The translations under genes were made by a program, and so were the position numbers. Below are positions 1 to 6,043 of a stretch of DNA of 8,211 nt, one piece after another. The stretch's first letter is position 1, and each line of letters begins with the position of its first letter. The stretch is taken from positions 1 to 8,211 of the forward strand of contig JAHFOM010000017.1 in NCBI GenBank assembly GCA_023261685.1, written 5' to 3'. The notes under the pieces were generated by a model that made no database searches, had not been told where the DNA came from, and worked only from the letters and a program-made list of their open reading frames with translations. This DNA is from Candidatus Moraniibacteriota bacterium. Lineage in GTDB: Bacteria; Patescibacteriota; Minisyncoccia; Moranbacterales; UBA1568.

Positions 1-3000
1 GAAGACACCCTCGTCCGCTACCACCGGATGCGGGGTGATCGCACACTTTGGATCCCCGGCACCGACCACGCCGCCATCGCCACCCAAAGCCGCGTGGAAA
101 AAAACCTCTGGAAACAAGAAGGTAAAACCCGCTATGATATCGGTCGTGACGCCTTTCTCAAACGTGTGGAACAATTCGCGGAGGAGAGTCACGACACTAT
201 CGTCAGACAAACCAAAAAAATGGGATCATCCCTCGACTGGTCGCGCGAAGCCTACACGCTGGACGAGAAACGCGGTCTGGCGGTACGTATGGCATTCAAG
301 CGGATGTACGACGACGGACTCATTTATCGCGGCTATCGCGTCGTCAATTGGTCAGTCGCAGGTCAATCCACCTGCTCCGACGACGAAGTGGTCACGCTGG
401 AACGGCAAGCAACCCTCTACACATTCAAATACGCAAAAGATTTTCCGATCAGCATCGCCACTACCCGTCCGGAAACCAAGCTCGGTGATACCGCCGTTGC
501 CGTCCATCCGGAAGATGAGCGCTACAAAAAATATATCGGAGAGACTTTCACTGCCGAAGTCGGCGCCAAAAAACCGCTTGAGATAAGAATCATCGGCGAC
601 GAGTCGGTTGATCCCCTGTTCGGTACTGGCGCGGTCGGCGTCACACCCGCGCACAGTCATACTGATTTTGAAATGCGCGAACGGCATCCAAATTCGAACA
701 TCGCTCTCATCGCAGTCATCGGACAAGATGGCAAAATGACTGAGAATGCCGGAACAACCTACGCCGGACTCACCACGCTTGAAGCGCGTGAAAAATTTGT
801 CGCGTGGCTCCGTGAAAATAATCTTCTGGAAAAAGAGGAGGACAGCATTCAGAACGTCGGGACATCTGATCGCTATGAAGACGTACTCGAAGTCATCCCG
901 ATGCTCCAATGGTTCGTCGCGGTGAACAAAGAGTTCGAGCGGGATGGCGCAATGGTGACGCTCAAATCGCTGATGCAAGATGCCGTGCGCGAAGAGGAAA
1001 TAAAAATATTGCCGAAGCGTTTCGAGAAAACCTATTTCCACTGGATCGACAACCTCCGTGACTGGTGCATCAGCCGCCAGATCTGGTTCGGTCACCGCAT
1101 CCCGGTCTGGTATTGCCTCTCGTGTGGAAAAGAAGTAGCAGATCCCACTGTGAAAGCAAAGTGGTTTCTTATCCGTCATGGAGAGACTGATGCGAATAAA
1201 AACAAGATCAACCAGGGACACCTCGACTTTCCACTCAATGCAGTAGGCAAAGAGCAGGCTATGCAGGCAGCTCAACAACTCAAAAACCAAAACATTGGAC
1301 TGATTGTCAGCTCTGATTTAGGACGCTGTAAAGAAACAGCAGAAATCATCGCTGTGGCTACAGGAGCCCCTATTGAATTTGACAGCGCCCTCCGTGAACG
1401 ATCCTACGGAGAGGCGGAAGGATTGCCGTATGAAGAAACAGAAAAACGCTTCGGCAATCCCTATGCCTCATACGAAACATCCTCTGGAAATATTGAAAGT
1501 CCGAAAGCGCTAGAAGAGAGGATTGCAACTGCTTTTAAAAAACACCAGTCTGCTCACAGAGAAAAGAATGTGGTGGTCGTGGGCCATGGAGCCGCTTTTC
1601 GGATGCTCATGAAGAGCATTCGCAACCTCACTTTTGATCAAGCTAAAAATCACCCTCGTCTCCATAATGCTGAAGTCTTGTCACTTGATATTCTGGAGAC
1701 TCCCTGTTCACAGTGCGGCAATGAACTTTTCGAGCAGGATCCCGATACGCTCGATACATGGTTTTCTTCAGGGCTGTGGACATTCTCTACGCTCGGCTGG
1801 CCAGATACCAAAGCTCAAGACTTCAAAACATATCATCCGACATCTCTCATCGAGACCGGCTACGACATCCTCTTTTTCTGGGTGGCGCGGATGATTATGA
1901 TGAGCCAGTACCTCCTCGGTACGCGTCCTTTTGACACAGTCTACCTACACGGTCTCGTCCGTGACGCGGAAGGACGCAAGATGAGCAAGAGCCTCGGCAA
2001 CATCATCGATCCGCTCGACATCTCCGAGCACTATGGCGCTGACGCACTGCGAATGGCACTCCTCTCCGGCTCCACTCCGGGAAACGACACCAAACTTTCC
2101 GATGAGAAAATCATCGCGATGCGCAACTTCGTCAACAAGCTCTGGAACCTCGCCCGCTACGTCGGAATGACAAGAAACAGTCAGCAGTCAGCAGTCAACG
2201 AAAAACAGGATCCGGAATCTCTCGCCATATCCGATGCTGATAAGGATCTCCTCCATAAACTCCACCTCATCGTCAGAGACGTCACGCGCCATTTGGATCG
2301 CTACGAACTTTCGCTTGCCACTGAAACACTCCGTGAATTCACATGGGGGACATTTGCTGATTGGTATGTCGAGACGCACAAGGTTGAGAAAAATGATCCA
2401 CTCTTGCGCTACGCGTTCAATATCATCCTCAAACTCTGGCATCCGTTTATACCGTTTGTGACCGAAGCCATCCACCAGACATTCCATCTTGATGAGAGTA
2501 AATTTTTGATGATTTCCTCGTGGCCGGCATTTGATACCACCCACAAAGAAATCACGGATGAAAATCGTTTCGATCTTGTCAAAGGACTCATAGTCGCCAT
2601 CCGCAACATCCGCGCCACCTACCATATCGATCCCGCCAAAAAAATGATCGTCAGCGCAGAGGGCGCTTCGGAGCGCACTCTTCGTGACAACGAAGCGGTG
2701 TTCAAAAAACTCGCGCGGGTGGAAGCTATCCAAACCAAAAAAACAAAAGAAGCGCCCGAAAATTCTCTTCTCATCCAAATGGGACTCCTACAGATATACC
2801 TGCATCTTGATGGCATCGTGGACATTCAAAAAGAGCGTACGCGCTTTGAAAAAGAAATATCAGAAAAGAAGAAATACATCGCATCCCTCGAGAGTAAACT
2901 CGGAAATAAGGACTTCATAAAGCGTGCCAAACCGGAAATCGTGGCGGGAGAACAGATGAAATTAGCAGAGGCGAAAAAAGAACTCTCAGATCTTGAACAC

Positions 3001-3018
3001 CACCTTGCTTCTCTCTGA
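1..3018 (+). CDS. valS: Valyl-tRNA synthetase (5'-truncated) with a nested histidine-phosphatase domain
   Basis: Class I aminoacyl-tRNA synthetase that charges tRNA-Val with valine in the cytoplasm. The gene runs in from the left edge; 1005 residues are visible and the start plus the HIGH motif (about 50 residues) are missing. Counting from base 1, I see WIPGTDHAAIATQ near residue 17, the CP1 editing domain with ATTRPET (153-159) and GTGAVGVTPAHSHTD (208-222), a split zinc knuckle (C372/C375 and C569/C572), DTWFSSGLW (585 on), KMSKS (660-664), the anticodon-binding helical domain, and a C-terminal coiled coil (about 940-1005) typical of ValRS. Between the two CxxC pairs lies a roughly 190-residue histidine-phosphatase domain; without it the protein would be about 865 residues, a normal ValRS length. 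The first editing-motif position after AH is S, where many bacterial ValRS have D. Identity is certain; the role of the insert is unknown. Confidence 0.97.
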   Translation, partial: EDTLVRYHRMRGDRTLWIPGTDHAAIATQSRVEKNLWKQEGKTRYDIGRDAFLKRVEQFAEESHDTIVRQTKKMGSSLDWSREAYTLDEKRGLAVRMAFKRMYDDGLIYRGYRVVNWSVAGQSTCSDDEVVTLERQATLYTFKYAKDFPISIATTRPETKLGDTAVAVHPEDERYKKYIGETFTAEVGAKKPLEIRIIGDESVDPLFGTGAVGVTPAHSHTDFEMRERHPNSNIALIAVIGQDGKMTENAGTTYAGLTTLEAREKFVAWLRENNLLEKEEDSIQNVGTSDRYEDVLEVIPMLQWFVAVNKEFERDGAMVTLKSLMQDAVREEEIKILPKRFEKTYFHWIDNLRDWCISRQIWFGHRIPVWYCLSCGKEVADPTVKAKWFLIRHGETDANKNKINQGHLDFPLNAVGKEQAMQAAQQLKNQNIGLIVSSDLGRCKETAEIIAVATGAPIEFDSALRERSYGEAEGLPYEETEKRFGNPYASYETSSGNIESPKALEERIATAFKKHQSAHREKNVVVVGHGAAFRMLMKSIRNLTFDQAKNHPRLHNAEVLSLDILETPCSQCGNELFEQDPDTLDTWFSSGLWTFSTLGWPDTKAQDFKTYHPTSLIETGYDILFFWVARMIMMSQYLLGTRPFDTVYLHGLVRDAEGRKMSKSLGNIIDPLDISEHYGADALRMALLSGSTPGNDTKLSDEKIIAMRNFVNKLWNLARYVGMTRNSQQSAVNEKQDPESLAISDADKDLLHKLHLIVRDVTRHLDRYELSLATETLREFTWGTFADWYVETHKVEKNDPLLRYAFNIILKLWHPFIPFVTEAIHQTFHLDESKFLMISSWPAFDTTHKEITDENRFDLVKGLIVAIRNIRATYHIDPAKKMIVSAEGASERTLRDNEAVFKKLARVEAIQTKKTKEAPENSLLIQMGLLQIYLHLDGIVDIQKERTRFEKEISEKKKYIASLESKLGNKDFIKRAKPEIVAGEQMKLAEAKKELSDLEHHLASL
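1150..1698 (+). other. Histidine-phosphatase (phosphoglycerate mutase-like) domain nested inside ValRS
   Basis: In-frame domain occupying about residues 384-566 of the visible ValRS, inserted between WYCLSCGKEV and CSQCGNELF, the two halves of the zinc ribbon. It opens with FLIRHGETDAN (R392, nucleophile H393, G394), continues with SSDLGRCKETAEI (R442), ALRERSYGEAEG (candidate proton donor E466), and closes with VVVVGHGAAFRML (second catalytic H529). All residues expected of an active histidine-phosphatase-superfamily enzyme are present and in order, so it is probably catalytic rather than decayed. The family hydrolyses or transfers phosphates on small metabolites or proteins; the substrate cannot be told. 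By eye its codon choice (more GGA, GCA, GCT, AAA) looks more AT-leaning than the flanking valS sequence, compatible with a later insertion. The reading frame continues uninterrupted on both sides, with no intein splice residues. Confidence 0.93.
2178..2198 (+). repeat. Three tandem copies of a 7-nt unit (CAGTCAG/A) inside valS
   Basis: Units CAGTCAG, CAGTCAG and CAGTCAA follow one another directly, encoding the SQQSAV stretch in a low-conservation linker after the catalytic core (YVGMTRNSQQSAVNEKQ). Three 7-nt units add 21 nt, so the frame is kept. The 11-mer GCAGTCAACGA at the end of the array (2191-2201) recurs just after the valS stop at 3037-3047. Confidence 0.8.
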
Positions 3019-3082
3019 CTCAACGAATACTAATCGGCAGTCAACGACCGATAAGAAAAAAATTGGTGTCATTCCTATTTGC

Positions 3083-3103
3083 ATTTTGACTTTTGAATTT
3101 TGA
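3083..3103 (+). repeat. Three tandem 7-nt units (ATTTTGA/CTTTTGA/ATTTTGA) upstream of the PrsW-like gene
   Basis: A T-rich heptanucleotide array fills the gap between valS and the next gene and ends 11 nt before the ATG at 3115. The rest of the 96-nt gap holds a weak dyad (ATCGG at 3033-3037, CCGAT at 3048-3052) with no T-tract behind it, so I see no terminator and the downstream gene may be read through from valS. Confidence 0.7.
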
Positions 3104-3114
3104 TTTTTTGTCAT

Positions 3115-3597
3115 ATGCCCCTCATTACCATTCTGCTCTTCGGAATGCTCGCCGCGAGCTTCGCCCTCATTTTTGAACTCCTGCTGTCCGGTGTAAATCC
3201 CGCTTTTTTGATAATTTCAGAAACACTTACTTTCAAAACCCTCGTCGCCCTCTTGGGTATCGCGCTCCTCGAAGAAGTTTCCAAATATATTTTTCTCAGG
3301 CAATACGCTCTCCGTTTCTTGCTCGCGAAGAAGTTGCTCGCCAAAAATATATTCCTGCTTGGCATCAGTTTTGGAGTTGGCTTTTCAGCTCTTGAGATAC
3401 TGCTCATCCAAAACGAAATGCTGGCGTTTCCATACTTAGCGTCCCTTGGCACAGCCTGTCTTCACATCGCCACAAGCATCATTTTCGCTTTCTCACTGCT
3501 TTCTTCTGCTGAGAAACGCTTCCCACCATTCCTCGTTCTTCTCATCGCTCTCCTGCTACATACGCTCTACAACATAGTCGTTCTTGCCGTATTCTGA
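3115..3597 (+). CDS. Small PrsW-like (EExxK) intramembrane protease, 160 aa
   Basis: Very hydrophobic protein of about five to six membrane spans. The three signature regions of the PrsW/glutamic intramembrane protease superfamily are visible: LLEEVSKYIF with E53, E54 and K57; GISFGVGFSALEILL with E94 in a membrane helix; LHIATS with H117; and a terminal LLLHTLYNIV with H149 and N153. In characterised PrsW proteins these residues support cleavage of membrane substrates such as anti-sigma factors; that this copy does the same is inference. At 160 residues it is shorter than typical PrsW (about 200 or more), so it is close to a minimal catalytic core. I chose ATG 3115 over TTG 3100 because the latter lies inside the T-rich repeat. 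No Shine-Dalgarno is visible. It lies 96 nt after valS and is followed by the hsp20 promoter. A related CPBP-type protease is the main alternative. Confidence 0.75.
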   Translation: MPLITILLFGMLAASFALIFELLLSGVNPAFLIISETLTFKTLVALLGIALLEEVSKYIFLRQYALRFLLAKKLLAKNIFLLGISFGVGFSALEILLIQNEMLAFPYLASLGTACLHIATSIIFAFSLLSSAEKRFPPFLVLLIALLLHTLYNIVVLAVF

Positions 3598-3599
3598 AA

Positions 3600-3623
3600 A
3601 AGACACGGGAACTATGTGTTTTT
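3600..3623 (+). terminator. Weak hairpin/T-tract after the PrsW-like gene
   Basis: Just after the stop, ACAC (3603-3606) can pair with GTGT (3616-3619), extended by flanking A and T runs with one bulge, and is followed by a run of five T. The stem is short and mostly A-U, so this is a weak terminator candidate separating the protease gene from the hsp20 promoter. Confidence 0.35.
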
Positions 3624-3638
3624 CGCTTCCAGACTGCC

Positions 3639-3667
3639 TTGCGCCTCTCCAAAAAATCATCTATACT
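3639..3667 (+). promoter_or_regulatory. Sigma70-type promoter of hsp20
   Basis: A -35 box TTGCGC (3639-3644) and a -10 box TATACT (3662-3667) are separated by exactly 17 bp. The predicted transcription start near 3674 gives a leader of roughly 36 nt before the ATG at 3710. No CIRCE-type inverted repeat (the HrcA operator) is visible, so heat control, if any, uses something else. Confidence 0.65.
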
Positions 3668-3709
3668 GAAAGCGTATTGCTCTCCCTAAATACATTAAAA
3701 CAATATCCT

Positions 3710-4246
3710 ATGACAAAACAAAAACGCTCCTTTTTCGAGCGCCTCACCGGTGCCAAAGACATATCCGGTGAAGGCTATCGAGAGTCAGTTCCTATTTATA
3801 ATGAAGAACAAGAAACAAATATCCCTATGAATGAGACATCACACGCTTTCCCTATCCGCGATGAAGAGGCTTGGACACCTAGCGCTTTCAGTCAGTCTGC
3901 GGAAAGCGACGGTGCCGAGGGACAACTGACCATCGATGTCTATCAAACCGAAAATGAAATCGTCATCAAATCCACTATCGCCGGCGTCAAGCCCGAGGAT
4001 CTGGATGTCTCCATCAACAACGATATGGTCACCGTCAAAGGCGAGCGCAAGAATGAGGAAATCGTGGAAAATGGCAACTACTACTATCAGGAATGCTACT
4101 GGGGATCCTTCTCCCGCTCTGTCCTTTTGCCAGTGGACGTAATTCCAGAAAAAGCCGATGCCTCGCTAAAAAACGGTATCCTGACTATCCGCCTCCCCAA
4201 AGCGGATACGACCAAGACCAAGAAAATTCAGGTGCGTGGTTTCTAA
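3710..4246 (+). CDS. Hsp20 / alpha-crystallin family small heat-shock protein, 178 aa
   Basis: ATP-independent holdase chaperone that binds unfolding proteins in the cytoplasm as an oligomer. The protein has a polar N-terminal arm (1-70, opening MTKQKRSFFERLTGAKD), then an alpha-crystallin domain from about 72 to 165: QLTIDVYQTENEIVIKSTI, the IAGVKPEDLDVSI segment, a YYYQECYWGSFSRSVLLP strand pair, and the family hallmark ASLKNGILTIRLPK (151-164). The tail carries the I-x-V element IQV (173-175) used for oligomer contacts. ATG 3710 is preferred over an upstream in-frame start at 3584 because the strong promoter lies at 3639-3667, between the two, and because the upstream stretch overlaps the previous gene. 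No Shine-Dalgarno is visible (AACAATATCCT precedes the ATG). The length is slightly above the usual 140-160 owing to the N-terminal arm. Confidence 0.95.
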   Translation: MTKQKRSFFERLTGAKDISGEGYRESVPIYNEEQETNIPMNETSHAFPIRDEEAWTPSAFSQSAESDGAEGQLTIDVYQTENEIVIKSTIAGVKPEDLDVSINNDMVTVKGERKNEEIVENGNYYYQECYWGSFSRSVLLPVDVIPEKADASLKNGILTIRLPKADTTKTKKIQVRGF

Positions 4247-4284
4247 GGACTCTTCTTTGATTATATTACTGCGGAATTATGAAG

Positions 4285-4314
4285 CTGATTCTGCTCTTTG
4301 GGGGAATCAGTTTT
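4285..4314 (+). terminator. Candidate Rho-independent terminator of hsp20
   Basis: CTGATTC (4285-4291) pairs perfectly with GAATCAG (4304-4310), with a loop of about 12 nt and one further possible T-G wobble, followed by TTTT (4311-4314). It lies 38 nt after the hsp20 stop and 18 nt before the VanW gene. I see no convincing promoter for the VanW gene after it, so partial read-through is possible. Confidence 0.55.
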
Positions 4315-4331
4315 CTATTCTCTGTTTTCCG

Positions 4332-5621
4332 ATGAACAGCATTCGTGTCCTTCATTTTTCTTCTCTTCTGATTGCCAAAACATTTGCTTTGGGTTTTTTG
4401 GCTTTGATCGTTTTCTTTCCATATCCGACATCTGGTATGACGCCGCCCGCACTCACCCTACAGGCAGGCGACTACACTGAAACGCTCTCCTCATACGATA
4501 CCGCCCGCTTTATGCGTCTCGATACGCGCATCATTTACCATCCCTCGCTCCGCTCTGAAATAACAGATACCAACTTCTGTCCCAGTGAAAAAATCATCTG
4601 CTCACTGTCACTCTCTCGCGTCATCCGTCAGCATAGTCATACCGCCATCAAGAGCGCGATCGATACGACCGCCCTGAGAGCATTCGTCAAAACACTCGCT
4701 GATAACGTCATCCAAGAACCGGTTGACGTGAAGTTCTCTGTTGCAGACGGCAACGTCATCATTGCTGAACCGGAAAAAGTCGGCCGGCGCCTCCGAGAAG
4801 AAGAGAGCTTCACCCTGCTGGTACGCGCTCTGACAACATCCGAAGCAAAAACACTAAGCATTACCTTGCCGACCGAAATCACCCAGCCAAAACTCGTCGC
4901 CAGCGATCGGGAGCGCCTCGGACTTAAGGAACTTATCGGCGAGGGTCGCACCAACTTCAAAGGTTCGCCGAAAAACCGCATCTACAATATCAAGCGCGCG
5001 CTCGAACAATTCAAGAACATTATCATCGCTCCGGGCGAAGAATTTTCTTTCGTCGATTATTTGGGAGAAGTCGACGGCGAGCACGGCTACCTGCCGGAAC
5101 TGGTCATCAAAAATAATCAGACGACACCGGAATTCGGCGGTGGCATCTGTCAGGTCTCGACCACCGTCTTTCGTGCGGCCATTTACAGCGGACTAAAAAT
5201 CACCGAGCGCCGCAACCACGCCTACCCGGTACAGTATTACAAACCCTACGGAATGGATGCTACCATCTACATCCCCAAACCTGATTTGGCTTTCGTCAAT
5301 AACACCCCCGGCGCTATCCTCGTCCAGCCAACCATCGAAGATACCGAGCTCACATTCCGTTTCTACGGTACCAATGATGGTCGTGTCACCAAAGTCGATG
5401 GGCCGCATATTCTCGCACGGGGTGGCGACGGCAGTATGAAAACCGTCTTCACCCAAGAAGTGAACAATAGCGAGGGAGAAAATTTTATCCGCGATAGTTT
5501 CTGGAGCAATTACAAATCCCCGAGCCTCTATCCGCACCCGGGGCAAGAAACCAACTACACGGAAAAACCAGCCGGCTGGTCCAAAAAACAGTGGGAGGAA
5601 TACAAAAAACTCCGCCCCTGA
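4332..5621 (+). CDS. VanW-domain protein, membrane-anchored or exported, 429 aa
   Basis: Begins with a basic-then-hydrophobic N-terminus (MNSIRVLHF, then a membrane span at about 11-30, ending FFPYPTSG), so it is exported or anchored outside the membrane. Residues about 110-215 look like the YoaR-type putative peptidoglycan-binding region that precedes VanW domains, ending in the characteristic LGLKELIGEGRTNFKGS stretch. The VanW domain proper spans about 216-347: RIYNIKRALEQF, IIAPGEEFSFVDYLG, GYLPELVI, PEFGGGICQVSTTVFRAAI (C273 in the conserved GGGICQ), RRNHAYPVQYY and GMDATIY. The remaining 80 residues are polar and unrecognised. VanW is named after its presence in a vancomycin-resistance cluster but its biochemical function is not established, and no van genes are nearby, so resistance should not be inferred. 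ATG 4332 is chosen because it directly precedes the signal-like segment; no Shine-Dalgarno is visible. Confidence 0.92.
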   Translation: MNSIRVLHFSSLLIAKTFALGFLALIVFFPYPTSGMTPPALTLQAGDYTETLSSYDTARFMRLDTRIIYHPSLRSEITDTNFCPSEKIICSLSLSRVIRQHSHTAIKSAIDTTALRAFVKTLADNVIQEPVDVKFSVADGNVIIAEPEKVGRRLREEESFTLLVRALTTSEAKTLSITLPTEITQPKLVASDRERLGLKELIGEGRTNFKGSPKNRIYNIKRALEQFKNIIIAPGEEFSFVDYLGEVDGEHGYLPELVIKNNQTTPEFGGGICQVSTTVFRAAIYSGLKITERRNHAYPVQYYKPYGMDATIYIPKPDLAFVNNTPGAILVQPTIEDTELTFRFYGTNDGRVTKVDGPHILARGGDGSMKTVFTQEVNNSEGENFIRDSFWSNYKSPSLYPHPGQETNYTEKPAGWSKKQWEEYKKLRP

Positions 5622-5622
5622 A

Positions 5623-5651
5623 TTGACGCCTGCTTTATTTTTTGATATGAT
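5623..5651 (+). promoter_or_regulatory. Near-consensus sigma70 promoter ahead of the tRNA cluster
   Basis: TTGACG (5623-5628) and TATGAT (5646-5651) with exactly 17 bp between them, starting one base after the VanW stop codon. This is the best promoter match in the window. The predicted start (about 5658) coincides with the first base of a hairpin/T-tract, see the next entry. Presumed to drive tRNA-Lys, tRNA-Arg and tRNA-His. Confidence 0.7.
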
Positions 5652-5657
5652 GACTTC

Positions 5658-5687
5658 GCGTTTTACGTATGCAAAAAACGCTTTTTT
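5658..5687 (+). terminator. Hairpin plus T6 tract between VanW gene and tRNAs
   Basis: GCGTTTT (5658-5664) pairs with AAAACGC (5675-5681), loop of 10 nt, followed immediately by six T (5682-5687). It has intrinsic-terminator form and is the likely end of the VanW transcript. It also lies directly downstream of the strong promoter at 5623-5651, which makes a simple terminator role puzzling. The stretch 5688-5762 that follows holds another A/T-rich hairpin (TTTGTT...AACAAA near 5684-5701) and a weak promoter-like TGGTTT-17-TATGGA (5713-5741). Confidence 0.6.
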
Positions 5688-5762
5688 GTTTGTATGAACA
5701 AAGAACAGACGCTGGTTTTTACCCGTCCTATCCGGTATGGACAAGGCTCAGTCGATACATTC

Positions 5763-5835
5763 GGGCGCATAGCTCAGTTGGTAGAGCAGTGGCCTCTTAA
5801 GCCAACGGTCGCAGGTTCGAATCCTGCTGCGCCCA
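5763..5835 (+). tRNA. tRNA-Lys (anticodon CTT)
   Basis: A complete cloverleaf: acceptor GGGCGCA/TGCGCCC, D stem GCTC/GAGC with loop AGTTGGTA, anticodon loop CTCTTAA giving CTT (reads AAG), T stem GCAGG/CCTGC with a normal TTCGAAT loop, discriminator A. The outermost anticodon-stem pair (27-43) is a G-A mismatch. CCA is not encoded (CAC follows). First gene of a three-tRNA cluster, 16 nt before tRNA-Arg. Confidence 0.95.
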
Positions 5836-5851
5836 CACAGTGCGCCATTCA

Positions 5852-5923
5852 GCCCTCGTAGCTCAATGGATAGAGCCGCGGACTTCTAAGCCGTTGATGT
5901 TGGTCCGATTCCAACCGAGGGCA
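5852..5923 (+). tRNA. tRNA-Arg (anticodon TCT)
   Basis: Acceptor GCCCTCG/CGAGGGC is fully paired, D stem GCTC/GAGC with loop AATGGATA, anticodon loop CTTCTAA giving TCT (reads AGA/AGG), T stem GTTGG/CCAAC, discriminator A, no encoded CCA. Two oddities: the innermost anticodon-stem pair 31-39 is A-G, next to the anticodon loop, and the T loop reads TCCGATT, with C at position 55 where nearly all elongator tRNAs have T (pseudouridine). The complete acceptor, D and T stems argue that it is functional. Confidence 0.9.
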
Positions 5924-5938
5924 CAACTGGACAAGAAG

Positions 5939-6030
5939 TCTTCATCGGGGTGACTATCGTCTAATGGTAAGACAACGGTTTGTGGTACCGTGAACGAGGG
6001 TCCGATTCCCTCTAGTCACCCCGATGAAGA
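5939..6030 (+). repeat. 18-bp perfect inverted repeat enclosing tRNA-His (extended acceptor stem)
   Basis: Left arm 5939-5956 (TCTTCATCGGGGTGACTA) is the exact reverse complement of 6013-6030. Seven of the 18 pairs are the normal acceptor stem and one is G-1:C73, so 10 pairs are extra pairing between the 5' leader and the 3' trailer. After one G-G mismatch, three more pairs (5935-5937 with 6032-6034) are possible. None of the other three tRNAs in the window shows this. Confidence 0.9.
5949..6020 (+). tRNA. tRNA-His (anticodon GTG) with encoded G-1
   Basis: Acceptor GTGACTA (5950-5956) pairs with TAGTCAC (6013-6019); the extra G at 5949 faces discriminator C at 6020, the G-1:C73 identity pair of bacterial tRNA-His. 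D stem GTCT/AGAC with a short AATGGTA loop, anticodon stem ACGGT/ACCGT with loop TTGTGGT, T stem GAGGG/CCCTC. The T loop is TCCGATT (C55), as in the preceding tRNA-Arg. CCA is not encoded (CCG follows). The acceptor stem continues without a mismatch into leader and trailer. Confidence 0.94.
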
Positions 6031-6043
6031 GTTCAGTACATCG

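Noticed and set aside
352..1290. Long open frame (312 aa) on the minus strand opposite valS
   Set aside because: It is antisense to unmistakable ValRS motifs (ATTRPET, editing loop, zinc knuckle) and the start of the phosphatase domain, and its translation has no recognisable domain.
1150..1698. The ValRS insert considered as an intein or a chimeric assembly
   Set aside because: There are no intein splice-junction residues or homing-endonuclease motifs, the domain is a clean histidine phosphatase, and the frame is kept at both junctions with both CxxC pairs preserved, which a random join would rarely give.
2188..2778. Open frame of 196 aa on the minus strand opposite the ValRS anticodon-binding region
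   Set aside because: The sense strand encodes continuous ValRS sequence; the antisense translation looks random.
3033..3052. ATCGG...CCGAT dyad after valS as a terminator
   Set aside because: The stem is only 5 bp and is followed by A-rich sequence rather than T.
4332..5621. Vancomycin resistance function for the VanW-domain protein
   Set aside because: No vanH/A/X, ligase or two-component genes are nearby, and VanW domains are widespread outside resistance clusters with no established activity.
5193..5744. Open frame of 183 aa on the minus strand opposite the VanW domain
   Set aside because: It overlaps the conserved GGGICQ region and also the promoter and hairpin after the gene; no domain is seen in it.
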